DNA of 64,000 bases from Actinoallomurus bryophytorum (GTDB lineage Bacteria; Actinomycetota; Actinomycetes; Streptosporangiales; Streptosporangiaceae): the NCBI RefSeq assembly GCF_006716425.1, contig NZ_VFOZ01000001.1:1488001-1552000 (forward strand). Reading direction: 5' to 3'. This document shows positions 1 to 8,446 of the stretch, piece after piece. Within the stretch, counting starts at the first letter, position 1. Each line of letters opens with the position of its first letter. Both the position numbers and the translations under genes were made by a program. The notes beneath the pieces are model-generated. The model was not told the origin of the DNA. It saw nothing but the letters and a program-made list of their open reading frames with translations, and made no database searches.

Positions 1-85
1 CTGTGTCCTTCGGTCGATTCGGGGCGACGCGAAGAAGTCCCTCCGGCGGGACGCCCGATTACATCGGGCCCGGAGAAAGAAGAAA

Positions 86-109
86 GGGCCCCGGCGTTCG
101 CCGGGGCCC
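86..109 (-). terminator. Rho-independent terminator of the minus-strand glycosyltransferase gene
   Basis: An 11-bp G/C stem (86-96 with 99-109) lies just past the stop codon of the minus-strand gene that ends at 124. Read on the minus strand it is followed by a T-rich run (TTTCTTCTTTCT), the classical intrinsic terminator layout. Confidence 0.8.
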
Positions 110-123
110 CCTCGCACGCGGTG

Positions 124-1443
124 TCAGACGGTCTCGGCCGCGTCCTTGCTCTCGTCCCGCGCGTCCTCGTCCTCGGCGGCCGTGATGGTCGTGCCCTCGG
201 CGGCCGTGAGCTTGAGGGTCTTGGCCTCGCCGGCGACCCGTACGACCGCGGCGTCGACGACGTCGGCGGCCTCCTCGGCCGGGTCGGTGACCGGCGGGTG
301 GGAACGGCGCCGGATGGCGAGGATGCTGACGAACAGCGACGCGAACATGATCTGGAAGCTCATGATCAGCGCGGTGGCGGCCGGCATCACGATGCGGAGC
401 GAGTCGCGCGGGTTCAGCTGGCCGAAGCTGTGTCCCTGCCAGTGGACGAGCGAGGCCACCAGCCCGACGAGGCCGGCGAGCGCGAGCAGGCCGCCGATGA
501 CGAGGCCGCGCTCGAGGCTCCAGGAGTCGACGATCCGCTGCACCCTCTTGTCATGGGGCAGGAATCCCTCCTCCATGGCATAGACCTTGGTCAGCAACGC
601 GAACAGGACGGCCTGGAAGCCGATCACCAGCATCGCCGAGGTGCCGACGAGGGTGTCGACGTCGAAGGCGATGTCGCCGACGTGGATCGGGCCCGCGGAC
701 AGCGCGACGCTGCCGACCAGGCCGAGGGTCATGAGGAGCAGGCCCGGGATCAGGAACAGCCAGCGCGGGCTGTACAGCATGAGGAAGCGCAGGTGGCGCC
801 AGCCGTCACGCCACGTGCTGAGGTGCGGCGCGCGGGTGCGGCCGTCCGGCGACAGTGTGGTGGGCACCTCGCGGATGTCGTACTTGGCGAGCGTGCAGCG
901 GACCACCATCTCGCTGGCGAACTCCATGCCGCCGGTCTGCAGGCCGAGCCGCAGGATCGACTCGCGGCGGAATCCGCGCAGCCCGCAGTGGAAGTCACCG
1001 ATCTTGCTGCGGAAGAACAGCCGGCCGACGAAGCTGAGGACCGGGTTGCCGAGGTAGCGGTGCAGCGCCGGCATGGCGCCGGGCGCGATGCCCCCCTTGA
1101 ACCGGTTGCCCATGACCAGGTCGGCGCCGTCCCGCAACTCGGTCAGGAACGGCATCAGGTTGGTGAAGTCGTAGCTGTCGTCGGCATCGCCCATGACGAC
1201 ATAGGTGCCGCGGGCGGCACGGATGCCGCCCATCAGCGCGTTGCCGTACCCCTTGTCGGTCACCGGCACGACGCGGGCCCTCGCTTCGCGGGCGAGCTGC
1301 TGGCTCCCATCGGTGCTGCCGTTGTCGGCGATGATGACCTCGCCGTCGACACCGTGCTCAGCGAACGAAGCCAGGGCCTTCCGCACACAGGTCTCTACGG
1401 TCTCAGCCTCGTTCAGGCAAGGCATCACCACGGAGAGTTCCAC
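124..1443 (-). CDS. Membrane-bound family 2 glycosyltransferase (dolichol/polyprenyl-phosphate sugar synthase type)
   Basis: The 439-residue protein starts with the GT2 fold (SVVMPCLNEAET, about residues 4-16) and has the metal-binding DADD at about 86-89, so it should transfer a nucleotide sugar to a lipid or polyprenyl phosphate at the inner membrane face. After about residue 230 there are four hydrophobic segments. The reading frame is open far upstream, but the GTG at 1443 is preceded by GGAGG at good spacing and is the first start that gives the GT2 N-terminus. The acidic C-terminal tail (AEDEDARDESKD) is low complexity. It is divergent from the membrane glycosyltransferase at 1658, with 214 bp of shared upstream DNA, and the two probably act in the same envelope or glycosylation pathway. 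The exact donor cannot be read from sequence. Confidence 0.85.
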   Translation of the reverse strand: MELSVVMPCLNEAETVETCVRKALASFAEHGVDGEVIIADNGSTDGSQQLAREARARVVPVTDKGYGNALMGGIRAARGTYVVMGDADDSYDFTNLMPFLTELRDGADLVMGNRFKGGIAPGAMPALHRYLGNPVLSFVGRLFFRSKIGDFHCGLRGFRRESILRLGLQTGGMEFASEMVVRCTLAKYDIREVPTTLSPDGRTRAPHLSTWRDGWRHLRFLMLYSPRWLFLIPGLLLMTLGLVGSVALSAGPIHVGDIAFDVDTLVGTSAMLVIGFQAVLFALLTKVYAMEEGFLPHDKRVQRIVDSWSLERGLVIGGLLALAGLVGLVASLVHWQGHSFGQLNPRDSLRIVMPAATALIMSFQIMFASLFVSILAIRRRSHPPVTDPAEEAADVVDAAVVRVAGEAKTLKLTAAEGTTITAAEDEDARDESKDAAETV

Positions 1444-1657
1444 GTCGTGTCCTCCATTACCCCTCTGCCACATGCTTTGGGGGTTTCGACTAACCTCGTC
1501 AATGTTCCGACAAGTGGCGTGTGTTACCCATGATGCCCGCCGGCAAGCGGCTACGTGTTGCAAAGCCGCAACCTTTGACTCCGCATGAAGCACCCGGCTG
1601 ACGGCAGGCTGGGGGATACAGGATAAGGGCTGTGCTGTCCAGAGAGGTCGGTCGGAC

Positions 1658-3331
1658 TTGACAACCGCGGGAGAACGCAACGGCGAGTCCGCCGTTACGG
1701 GTGCGCCACCCGACGGGCCGCCCGAGCAGTCTGCTGAGGACGAATCCCAGGTCACACCCGTCGACGCGGACGCCGACGCGGAGACCACACACGCCCGCCG
1801 TGTCGGGTTCGTCTCATTCGGTCTTCTCTCGTCCACCATCGCCGTCATCCGCCGTCACAAGACGTTCGCCGTCGTGCTCGCCGGCGGCACGCTGCTCCGG
1901 ATGCTCGCCATGCTGGGGTACCGCCCGGCGTCGTGGTTCAACGACTCGTTCGACTACCTCCACGTCGCGATGTCGCCGTACCCGCATCCGATCCGGCCGG
2001 ACGGCTACTCGTTCCTGCTGTACATCCTCCGGCCGTTCCACAGCTTCGCCCTGGTCGCGGGCCTGCAACACCTGATGGGCCTGGCCGGGGCCGTGATGAT
2101 CTACGCCGTGCTGCGCAGAAGGTCCCGCCTGCCCGGCTGGGGAGCCTCTCTGGCGACGGTGCCGCTGCTGTATGACGCGTACCAGATCCAGCTCGAGCAC
2201 CTGATCCTGTCCGACATCATGTTCGAGTTCCTGCTCGTGTCGGTGGTCACGATCCTGTTGTGGCACGGCAAGGCCATCACCTGGAAGATCGGCGGGGTCG
2301 TCGGGCTGCTCCTCGGGCTGATGACGCTGACCCGCACCGTCGGCGAGCCCGTGCTGGTCGCCGTCGTCGTCTACCTGCTGATCCAGCGGCTCAACTGGCG
2401 GGTGCTGGTCGCCACGGTCGCGCTGTGCGCGCTGCCGCTGGGCGCGTACGCGGGCTGGTTCTGGTCCTGGTACGGCAAGCCGGGGATGACGACGAGCAGC
2501 GGTGTGTTCCTGTACGCGCGGGTCACGGAGTTCGCCGACTGCAACAAGATGAAGCCGCCGGTCTCGGAGTACCCGCTCTGCAAGGACAGCAAGACCTCAC
2601 ACACTCCGCTGACCTTCTCCCAGGACGCCATCTGGGACCGCAACTCCCCGTTCCACCGGATCCCGGCGGCGAGGTTCACCGACTACCAGAACCAGCTCGC
2701 CAGCGACTTCGCCAAGCGCGCCATCCTGGCCCAGCCGCTGGACTACGCCCGCGTCGTGGCCAAGGACTTCCTCTACACCTTCAAGTGGCACCGTTCGGTC
2801 TTCCCGGACAAGGCGACCTACGACATGTACCAGTTCGGCGCGAAGTCCGCGGCGCTGCCGAGCTGGCGCATGAGCCGCGACCGTACGGCGTCCTCCGAGG
2901 CGCACACCTACGAGGACGGCAACGCGCGCACCCGCATCATCGACCCGTACGCCGAGTCGATCCGCGGCTACCAGAGGTTCGTCCACCTTCCCGGCACGAT
3001 GCTGGGCGGGATCCTCATCGTCGGCCTGGCCGGGATGATCCCGATGTGGCGGCGCTGGGGCGGGGAGGGGTTCCTGCCCTGGATCACCGCGACGGGACTG
3101 CTGCTGGTGCCCCCGGCCACGGCCGAGTTCGACTACCGCTACGTCCTGCCCACGGTGCCGCTGGCCTGCCTCGCCGCCGCGATCACCTTCTCGCGCGAGC
3201 CGCGGGCCAAGCTCGGCAAGGCGTTCCGGTGGCGCGGCCGCACGTCCGGGCGGTCCGCGTCCGGCGACGAGCCGGAGGAGAAGACCTCACCGGGAGAGTC
3301 GCCCACCAAGGATGCGGTCGCCGCGTCCTGA
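1658..3331 (+). CDS. Polytopic glycosyltransferase-like membrane protein (GT39/ArnT-like fold)
   Basis: This is a 557-residue protein with a TTG start. Its first ~60 residues are acidic and probably cytoplasmic, followed by many hydrophobic helices. A loop after the first helix holds WFNDSFDY, in the place where GT-C glycosyltransferases keep acidic catalytic residues. The C-terminal half has a large extracytoplasmic region (about 300-430) and further helices (LPWITATGLLLVPP). Fold and divergent pairing with the GT2 gene at 1443 suggest use of a lipid-phosphate sugar made by that enzyme. A lysine- and glutamate-rich tail ends the protein. No exact family member is recognised, so the donor and acceptor remain open. 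Confidence 0.7.
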   Translation: MTTAGERNGESAVTGAPPDGPPEQSAEDESQVTPVDADADAETTHARRVGFVSFGLLSSTIAVIRRHKTFAVVLAGGTLLRMLAMLGYRPASWFNDSFDYLHVAMSPYPHPIRPDGYSFLLYILRPFHSFALVAGLQHLMGLAGAVMIYAVLRRRSRLPGWGASLATVPLLYDAYQIQLEHLILSDIMFEFLLVSVVTILLWHGKAITWKIGGVVGLLLGLMTLTRTVGEPVLVAVVVYLLIQRLNWRVLVATVALCALPLGAYAGWFWSWYGKPGMTTSSGVFLYARVTEFADCNKMKPPVSEYPLCKDSKTSHTPLTFSQDAIWDRNSPFHRIPAARFTDYQNQLASDFAKRAILAQPLDYARVVAKDFLYTFKWHRSVFPDKATYDMYQFGAKSAALPSWRMSRDRTASSEAHTYEDGNARTRIIDPYAESIRGYQRFVHLPGTMLGGILIVGLAGMIPMWRRWGGEGFLPWITATGLLLVPPATAEFDYRYVLPTVPLACLAAAITFSREPRAKLGKAFRWRGRTSGRSASGDEPEEKTSPGESPTKDAVAAS

Positions 3332-3351
3332 GGCCCGTCTAGTGGCTTCCA

Positions 3352-3386
3352 CCCTCAACGCCATGTTGACAACATGACGTTGAGGG
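3352..3386. promoter_or_regulatory. 35-bp near-perfect palindrome upstream of the PEP-synthase-like cassette
   Basis: Sixteen of 17 base pairs match around the centre at 3369, with arms CCCTCAACG and CGTTGAGGG and inner CATGTTG/CAACATG. It contains TTGACA at 3366-3371 and ends 14 bases before the first ATG of the cassette. No U-tract follows, so it looks more like an operator for a dimeric regulator (perhaps one of the two HTH proteins of the cassette) than a terminator of the gene ending at 3331, although both are possible. Confidence 0.65.
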
Positions 3387-3400
3387 CTTGAGGTGGTCGC

Positions 3401-3784
3401 ATGGCCAGCAACGATCAGCACCACGCCGCCGACCTCGACCAGGCCCGTGAGGTCTTGGGCGCCGCCGGCGCCGCAGGCCTCGAACGCAGGCCGTGGCAGC
3501 ATCCGGACCGGCCCGCCTCAGATGCCGACCTCGTGCGGTTCGCCGCCTGGGCCGCGCGCGAACCCGGCATTGATCCCAAGGTGCCGGCCGCAGGGCTGCG
3601 CCTGCTGGCGTCAGCGCGCGTGGAGCTCGAACAGCTCGAGACCGGACTGTTGTTCGCGGCGCGTGGAGCGGGGATGACGTGGCCGCAGATCGCGGACGCG
3701 CTCGACCTGGGCTCGGCGCAGGCCGCCCAGCAACGCCTGAACCGTGTGCTGGCCCGCGTCGGCCACCCGACCACGGAGTCCTGA
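3401..3784 (+). CDS. Small helix-turn-helix protein, first gene of the phosphotransfer cassette
   Basis: A 127-residue cytoplasmic protein with an ATG start behind GAGGTGG. The C-terminal third (MTWPQIADALDLGSAQAAQQR, about residues 90-110) reads as a sigma-region-4-like helix-turn-helix, with an amphipathic helix before it (about 66-90). The N-terminal part is alanine-rich with no known motif. It lies directly behind the palindrome at 3352-3386 and is followed after 3 bases by the PEP-synthase-like gene, so it is the likely autoregulator of the cassette. The function is inferred; no named family is recognised with certainty. Confidence 0.7.
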   Translation: MASNDQHHAADLDQAREVLGAAGAAGLERRPWQHPDRPASDADLVRFAAWAAREPGIDPKVPAAGLRLLASARVELEQLETGLLFAARGAGMTWPQIADALDLGSAQAAQQRLNRVLARVGHPTTES

Positions 3785-3787
3785 CCC

Positions 3788-4858
3788 GTGTTGGTGCCGC
3801 TGGCCGACGCCCACGCACGGTGCGGGGCCAAGGCCACGCACCTCGGGCGCCTGCTGCGCGCGGGCTTCGCGGTGCCTGACGGGTTCGTCATCGACGACCC
3901 GCGCGCTGAGGGCTGGGAGCACGAGCTGGCGCCGGCCCTGCGGAGACTGGGTCGCGGGCCGTTCGCGGTGCGGTCCTCCGCGCTGGGCGAGGACGGGTCC
4001 GAGGCGTCGTTCGCGGGCCAGCTGCACACGACCCTGAACGCGACCACGCCGGCGCGGGTGGCCGAGGCGGTGCGGCGCACGGCGGCCTCGGGCAGCAGCA
4101 GGGAGGCCACCGCCTATGCGGCACGGACCGTTCACCCGGCGCGGGAACTGGTGCCGGTGATCGTGCAGGTCATGGTCGATCCCGAGGCGGCCGGGGTGGC
4201 GTTCACCCGGCACCCGGTCACCGGCGCCGAGCAGGTGGTGATCGAGGCGACCACAGGGCTCGGAGACAGGCTCGCGGACGGCGCGGTCACGCCCGAACGC
4301 TGGACCCTCGGCAGGGACGTGGTGACCAGCTCGCGCGGTGCCGGGGCCCTGACGGCGTGGCAGGCACTCGATCTGGCCGAGGCCGCCCGGCGGATCGAGG
4401 ACCTGTTCGGCTGTCCGCAGGACATCGAATGGGCCATCGCGGGCGGGAAGGTGTGGGTGCTACAGGCCCGCCCGATCACGACCACACCGCACACTGCGGC
4501 ACGGCCGGTGACGGCTGCCGGGCAGGTGCTGGTGGCCGGGACGGCGGCCGGCCCTGGCACCGCCGCCGGCCGGGTGCGGCTGATCGCCGGACTGGACGAC
4601 TTCGGCCGCTTCACCGCCGGGGACGTACTGGTCTGCCGCACGACCTCTCCGGCCTGGACACCGCTACTGGCCCGCGCGGCCGCGGTGGTCACGGAGATCG
4701 GAGGCATGCTCGCGCACGCCGCGATCGTGGCACGCGAGTTCGCCATCCCGGCGGTCCTGGCCGCCGAGGGCGCCATGACGGTGCTCGCCGACGGGCGGCG
4801 TGTGCTCGTGGACGGCACCGGCGGCACCGTGACCGCCGCTGATGAGGAGACAGCCTGA
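3788..4858 (+). CDS. Minimal PEP-synthase/PPDK-like protein: ATP-grasp plus phosphohistidine domain only
   Basis: The 356-residue GTG-start protein opens like the nucleotide-binding domain of PEP synthase, PPDK and rifampicin phosphotransferase: GAKATHLGRLLRAGF (13-27), FAVRSSALGED, AGVAFTRHPVTG, and DIEWAIAGGKVWVLQARP near residue 225. It then goes directly to a PEP-utilisers mobile domain with GGMLAHAAIVARE, where His310 is the expected phosphorylated residue. Relatives are 750-900 residues long and have a third domain that binds pyruvate or the drug acceptor. Here that domain is absent, so the acceptor must be a separate protein or the enzyme only forms a phosphohistidine. It is 3 bases after the HTH gene and its TGA overlaps the ATG of the winged-helix gene, so translation is coupled. 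Phosphotransfer to a regulator or a drug is a hypothesis. Confidence 0.8.
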   Translation: MLVPLADAHARCGAKATHLGRLLRAGFAVPDGFVIDDPRAEGWEHELAPALRRLGRGPFAVRSSALGEDGSEASFAGQLHTTLNATTPARVAEAVRRTAASGSSREATAYAARTVHPARELVPVIVQVMVDPEAAGVAFTRHPVTGAEQVVIEATTGLGDRLADGAVTPERWTLGRDVVTSSRGAGALTAWQALDLAEAARRIEDLFGCPQDIEWAIAGGKVWVLQARPITTTPHTAARPVTAAGQVLVAGTAAGPGTAAGRVRLIAGLDDFGRFTAGDVLVCRTTSPAWTPLLARAAAVVTEIGGMLAHAAIVAREFAIPAVLAAEGAMTVLADGRRVLVDGTGGTVTAADEETA

Positions 4859-5457
4859 TGAGCCGAACGACCCGGGCCGACGTTCTGGTCCTGCACGCCG
4901 CGCGTACCCTCGGCTACGCCACCGCCGCGCGCATCGCCGGACGGACCGGGCTGCCCGAGGCCGAGACGGCCGAGCACCTGCTGGACGCACAGGCCCGCGG
5001 ATGGGTCGCCCGCTCTTCCTTCGCCGGTGACGGCGGCTGGTCTCTGACCGAGGCCGGCAAGCAGCAGGGCGAGCGACTCCTGGCGACCGAACTCGACGCC
5101 GCGGGCGCCCGCCTGGCGGTAGAGGACATCTACCAGGATTTCTTGCCGCTCAACGATGTGGTGGGCGCGGCCTGCACGGCCTGGCAGCTTGCCGAGATGG
5201 GCATCGGCGAACAACCGGTGACCCTCACCGCCACGATCACCACGCTCGAAGCGCCCGCCCACGCGCTGGCCGCACTAGAGGCGCGCCTGACCACGCACCT
5301 GGCCCGGTTCGCCGGGTACCACCAGCTCTTCGCCGTCGCACTGAACCAGGCGAGCACGGAGCCGGCGTGGATCACGGGCACCGACCGGGACTCGTGCCAC
5401 CGGGTGTGGTTCGAACTGCACGAGGACCTGATCGCGACCCTGAACCTGACCCGTTGA
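4858..5457 (+). CDS. Winged-helix protein with an unrecognised C-terminal domain, third gene of the phosphotransfer cassette
   Basis: A 199-residue protein whose ATG overlaps the stop of the PEP-synthase-like gene (ATGA). Residues ~8-80 (LHAARTLGYATAARIAGRTG ... GWSLTEAG) look like a MarR-like winged helix with a wing ending in WSLTEAGK. Residues ~85-199 form a second alpha/beta region (IYQDFLPLNDVVGAACTAWQ) not recognised from known families. Since the preceding protein lacks an acceptor domain, this C-terminal part is a candidate acceptor or sensor. It contains several His (positions near 147, 154 and 180). The role is inferred from coupling only. Confidence 0.7.
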   Translation: MSRTTRADVLVLHAARTLGYATAARIAGRTGLPEAETAEHLLDAQARGWVARSSFAGDGGWSLTEAGKQQGERLLATELDAAGARLAVEDIYQDFLPLNDVVGAACTAWQLAEMGIGEQPVTLTATITTLEAPAHALAALEARLTTHLARFAGYHQLFAVALNQASTEPAWITGTDRDSCHRVWFELHEDLIATLNLTR

Positions 5458-5460
5458 GCG

Positions 5461-5487
5461 CCAGGTCTCACCGCTGTGGTCACCTGG
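5461..5487 (+). terminator. Hairpin after the phosphotransfer cassette
   Basis: CCAGGT and ACCTGG (5461-5466, 5482-5487) with inner ACC/GGT pairs form a hairpin 3 bases after the last stop of the cassette. There is no T-tract, so it may be a weak or factor-assisted terminator. Confidence 0.4.
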
Positions 5488-5507
5488 CCGCGGTCAAGAG
5501 GTACGGC

Positions 5508-5807
5508 CTAGTACGCGTGGAGCCGGCGGAGACGGAAGATCATCTCTAGCTCGGCGTAGCGATGCCGCGGCAGCACGGCCACCTCGGCCCAGCCGGTGGG
5601 CAGGGTCTTGACGTCGTAGCCGCCGCACCGGGGGCAGAACAGCTCGGCCCAGGGCGAGATGCATCGCTGGCCCATGCGGCTGTAGACGACGACATCACCG
5701 CCGTGCCCGTCGGAGGAGCGACCGACCTCGAACTCCTCCTGCCACTCGTGCAGGCAGCCGAGGCACTCGTATTTCCACGTCTCACGCGAGATCATGGATT
5801 CGTGCAT
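5508..5807 (-). CDS. Small zinc-ribbon protein, 99 residues
   Basis: Two CxxC pairs, CLGC near the N-terminus (about 15-18) and CPRC (about 58-61), give a rubredoxin-like zinc ribbon. The body is polar and has WAELFCPRCGG and a tail rich in Arg and Leu. Such short ribbon proteins are common in actinomycetes and their job is mostly unknown. It is convergent with the phosphotransfer cassette, and separated from rsmI, which follows in the same direction upstream, by 105 bases. Confidence 0.7.
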   Translation of the reverse strand: MHESMISRETWKYECLGCLHEWQEEFEVGRSSDGHGGDVVVYSRMGQRCISPWAELFCPRCGGYDVKTLPTGWAEVAVLPRHRYAELEMIFRLRRLHAY

Positions 5808-5912
5808 TACCTGTCACCCCCGGGCGAACCGGATTACGTCACGCCCTGAGTTTTCCCCATTAGTAGCCTTCTGTGGCCCCCTGAGCTGCGTAAAGCTTGC
5901 GTCAAATCATCG

Positions 5913-6770
5913 TCATCGCATGGTTTTCCGCGCGATCACTGCGTCATAAAGTTCCCTTTTCGGCACATGATGCTCCCGCGCAACCTCCGCGATCGCCTGT
6001 TTTCTCAGTGCGCCATCCGTGACCCGTCGCTCGACCTCTCCGGCCAGCTCGCCGAGGTCCGCCTCGCCGGCGCGGTCCGGGGCTCCCCCGACCACGACCG
6101 TGATCTCACCGCGTACGCCCCCGGCCGACCACTCGGCCAGCTCACCGAGCGGACCGCGGCGTACCTCCTCATAGGTCTTGGTCAGCTCACGGCACACGGC
6201 GGCCGGCCGGTCCCGCCCGAGCGCGGCCGCCATCGCCTCCAGGGCCGCGGTCAGGCGGTGCGGAGCCTCGAAGAAGATCATCGTGCGGGGCTCGGCGGCG
6301 AGGGCGGCCAGGCGCGCCGAGCGCTCACCGGCCTTGCGCGGCAGGAAGCCCTCGAAGCAGAAGCGGTCGCTGGGCAGCCCCGAGATGACCAGGGCGGTCG
6401 TGACCGCGGAGGGGCCGGGCAGCACGGTGACCGGCACCTCGGCCTCGATCGCCGCGGTGACGAGCCGGTAGCCGGGATCGGAGACGCCGGGCAGGCCCGC
6501 GTCGGTGATGACGAGCACGTCGTGGCCGTCGCGCAGCTGCTCCAGCAGCTCGGCGGCGCGTGCCCGCTCGTTCGCGTCGTAGTAGGACACGATCCGCGCG
6601 GTGGGACTGACGCCCAGGTCGGAGGTGAGACGCCGCAGCCGGCGCGTGTCCTCCGCGGCTATGATGTCGGCCGCGCCGAGTGCGGTGCGAAGGCGTACGG
6701 ATGCGTCCTCCGCACGGCCGATCGGCGCGGCGGCCAGCGTCAGCGTCCCAGTGGTTTGCACAACCCCCAT
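5913..6770 (-). CDS. rsmI: 16S rRNA (cytidine1402-2'-O)-methyltransferase RsmI
   Basis: A 285-residue tetrapyrrole-methylase-fold enzyme that methylates the ribose of C1402 in the decoding centre using SAM. Diagnostic stretches are APIGRAEDASVRL, AAEDTRRLRRL, ITDAGLPGVSDPG and LPGPSAVTTAL, then FLPRKAGER and the RsmI-type C-terminal helix-rich end (LYDAVIARK). The reading frame is open far upstream, but the ATG at 6770 places the N-terminus where the family begins; a GTG three codons later is an alternative. It is divergent from the protein mannosyltransferase, an arrangement also seen in mycobacteria (Rv1002c/Rv1003). Confidence 0.93.
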   Translation of the reverse strand: MGVVQTTGTLTLAAAPIGRAEDASVRLRTALGAADIIAAEDTRRLRRLTSDLGVSPTARIVSYYDANERARAAELLEQLRDGHDVLVITDAGLPGVSDPGYRLVTAAIEAEVPVTVLPGPSAVTTALVISGLPSDRFCFEGFLPRKAGERSARLAALAAEPRTMIFFEAPHRLTAALEAMAAALGRDRPAAVCRELTKTYEEVRRGPLGELAEWSAGGVRGEITVVVGGAPDRAGEADLGELAGEVERRVTDGALRKQAIAEVAREHHVPKRELYDAVIARKTMR

Positions 6771-6883
6771 CTTCGACCACATCCACGGCACGTACCTCCG
6801 GTGGTACCGAGTCTTGTGAGAGCAGGCAGCACGAAGTGCACGATCGGCCTGGTTTCCCCCCGTACGATGTCGGGGTGGTGGCG

Positions 6884-8446
6884 ATGACAGGGTTCGAACC
6901 AACGGCATCCCCGTTCCAGCGCGGAAAGCGCCCACCATCGCTGCGCCAGTGGATGGCGCCGGCGATCCCGGGCAACCGGCTGGTGGGGTGGCTCGCCCCG
7001 CTCGCCGTGACGCTGTTCGCGGGCGTGCTGAGGTTCTGGGACCTCTCCAAGCCACGTGCCGTGATCTTCGACGAGACGTACTACGCCAAAGACGCCTATG
7101 CGCTGCTGAAGTTCGGGTACGAGCACAACACGACCAAGAAGGCCGACCAGCTCCTACTCCAGCACCCGCGGAACACCCACATCTGGACCGACGGTGGCAG
7201 CTTCGTCGCCCACCCGCCGGCCGGAAAGTGGCTGATCGCCATCGGCGAGTGGATGTTCCACATGACGCCGTTCGGCTGGCGGTTCTCGGCGGCGCTGATC
7301 GGCACACTGTCGGTGCTGATCCTCGCCCGGGTGGCACGCCGGATGACCCGGTCGACCCTGCTCGGCTCCGCCGCCGGGCTGCTGCTCGCGGTGGACGGCA
7401 TGCACCTGGTGACGAGCCGCACCGCGATCCTGGACATCTTCGTGATGTTCTGGATCCTGGCCGGGTTCGCCTGCCTGGTGATCGACCGTGACCGCACCCG
7501 CGCGGCGCTCGCACGCAAGATCGGCGAGACCGGCAACGAGAGCGACCTCGGCCCGTTCGTCATGCACTGGTGGCGCATCGCGGCGGGCCTGTGCCTGGGC
7601 ACGGCCGTCGCCACCAAGTGGACCGGGATGTACTACATCGCCGCGTTCGGCTTGATGGCCCTGATCTGGGATATCGGCGCGCGCCGCGCGGCGGGAGTGC
7701 GCCAGCCGTACGCCGGAGGGTTCGCGCTCGACGCGATCCCGGCGTTCCTGTCCCTCGTCGTACTGAGCGGCATCACCTATATCGCCTGGTGGAGCGGCTG
7801 GATCTTCAACGCGGGCGGCTGGAACCACCCCAAGACCGCCGGCAACCCGATCTCCACGTTCGTCCAGGCGATGCCGAAGCTGCTGGAGTACCACCGGCAG
7901 ATGTGGCACTTCCACACGACGCTCACGGTCAAGCACAGCTACCAGTCCTGGCCGTGGAACTGGATGGTGCTCAAACGCCCGGTGGCCTTCTTCTACACCG
8001 AGCCCTCGGGCTGCGGCGCCGCCAAGTGCTCACGCGAGGTGCTGAGCATCGGCACGCCCGCGATCTGGTGGGTCTCGATCGTCACGCTGCTGGTGATGGT
8101 CGGCTGGTGGCTGGTCCAGCGCGACTGGCGCGCGGGCGCGATCGTCGCCGGCTTCCTGGCCGGCTGGGTGCCGTGGTTCTACTTCGGTTTCGGCCACCGC
8201 ACGATGTTCCTGTTCTACGCCACCCCGATGCTGCCCTTCATGGTGCTGTCGATCGTGCTGGTGATGGGGATGATCGTCGGCCCGGCCGACGCGCTGCCGG
8301 CCCGGCGGATGCTGGGTGCCGCCGCCGCCGGGGCGTACGTTCTGATCGTGCTGGCCAACTTCTACTTCCTGTATCCGGTGCTCACCGGGAAGATCATCCC
8401 GTACGACGCCTGGCATGCCCGGATGTGGTTCGACTCATGGATCTGA
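6884..8446 (+). CDS. pmt: Protein-O-mannosyltransferase (Rv1002c-like Pmt)
   Basis: The 520-residue GT-C membrane enzyme transfers mannose from polyprenyl-phosphate-mannose to Ser/Thr of secreted proteins during Sec export. After the first helix comes IFDETYYAKDAY with the catalytic Asp63-Glu64. HPPAGKWLIAIGE, GWRFSAALIG, TKWTGMYY and WHARMWFDSWI at the C-terminus match the mycobacterial enzyme along its length. About eleven hydrophobic helices are visible. ATG at 6884 was chosen; GTGs 6 and 9 bases upstream are in frame, and the upstream open frame has no homologous sequence. The stop overlaps the corA start by 10 bases, so the two may be co-transcribed. The GT2 enzyme at 124-1443 could supply lipid-linked mannose, but this is inference. 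Confidence 0.9.
   Translation: MTGFEPTASPFQRGKRPPSLRQWMAPAIPGNRLVGWLAPLAVTLFAGVLRFWDLSKPRAVIFDETYYAKDAYALLKFGYEHNTTKKADQLLLQHPRNTHIWTDGGSFVAHPPAGKWLIAIGEWMFHMTPFGWRFSAALIGTLSVLILARVARRMTRSTLLGSAAGLLLAVDGMHLVTSRTAILDIFVMFWILAGFACLVIDRDRTRAALARKIGETGNESDLGPFVMHWWRIAAGLCLGTAVATKWTGMYYIAAFGLMALIWDIGARRAAGVRQPYAGGFALDAIPAFLSLVVLSGITYIAWWSGWIFNAGGWNHPKTAGNPISTFVQAMPKLLEYHRQMWHFHTTLTVKHSYQSWPWNWMVLKRPVAFFYTEPSGCGAAKCSREVLSIGTPAIWWVSIVTLLVMVGWWLVQRDWRAGAIVAGFLAGWVPWFYFGFGHRTMFLFYATPMLPFMVLSIVLVMGMIVGPADALPARRMLGAAAAGAYVLIVLANFYFLYPVLTGKIIPYDAWHARMWFDSWI

Noticed and set aside
121-1533. Long plus-strand frame opposite the GT2 gene
   Set aside because: Mirror-frame artefact of high GC; the GT2 protein on the minus strand has clear motifs and a terminator.
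3352-3386. Rifamycin-associated element upstream of a rifampicin phosphotransferase
   Set aside because: The palindrome differs from the known 19-bp element in sequence and length, and the protein lacks the rifamycin-binding domain.
6884-6950. Possible tRNA or tRNA-derived start (MTGFEP, GGTTCGAACC) at the pmt N-terminus
   Set aside because: The TTCGAAC loop has no pairing T-stem on either strand and no acceptor or anticodon arm can be formed, so it is just the pmt start.
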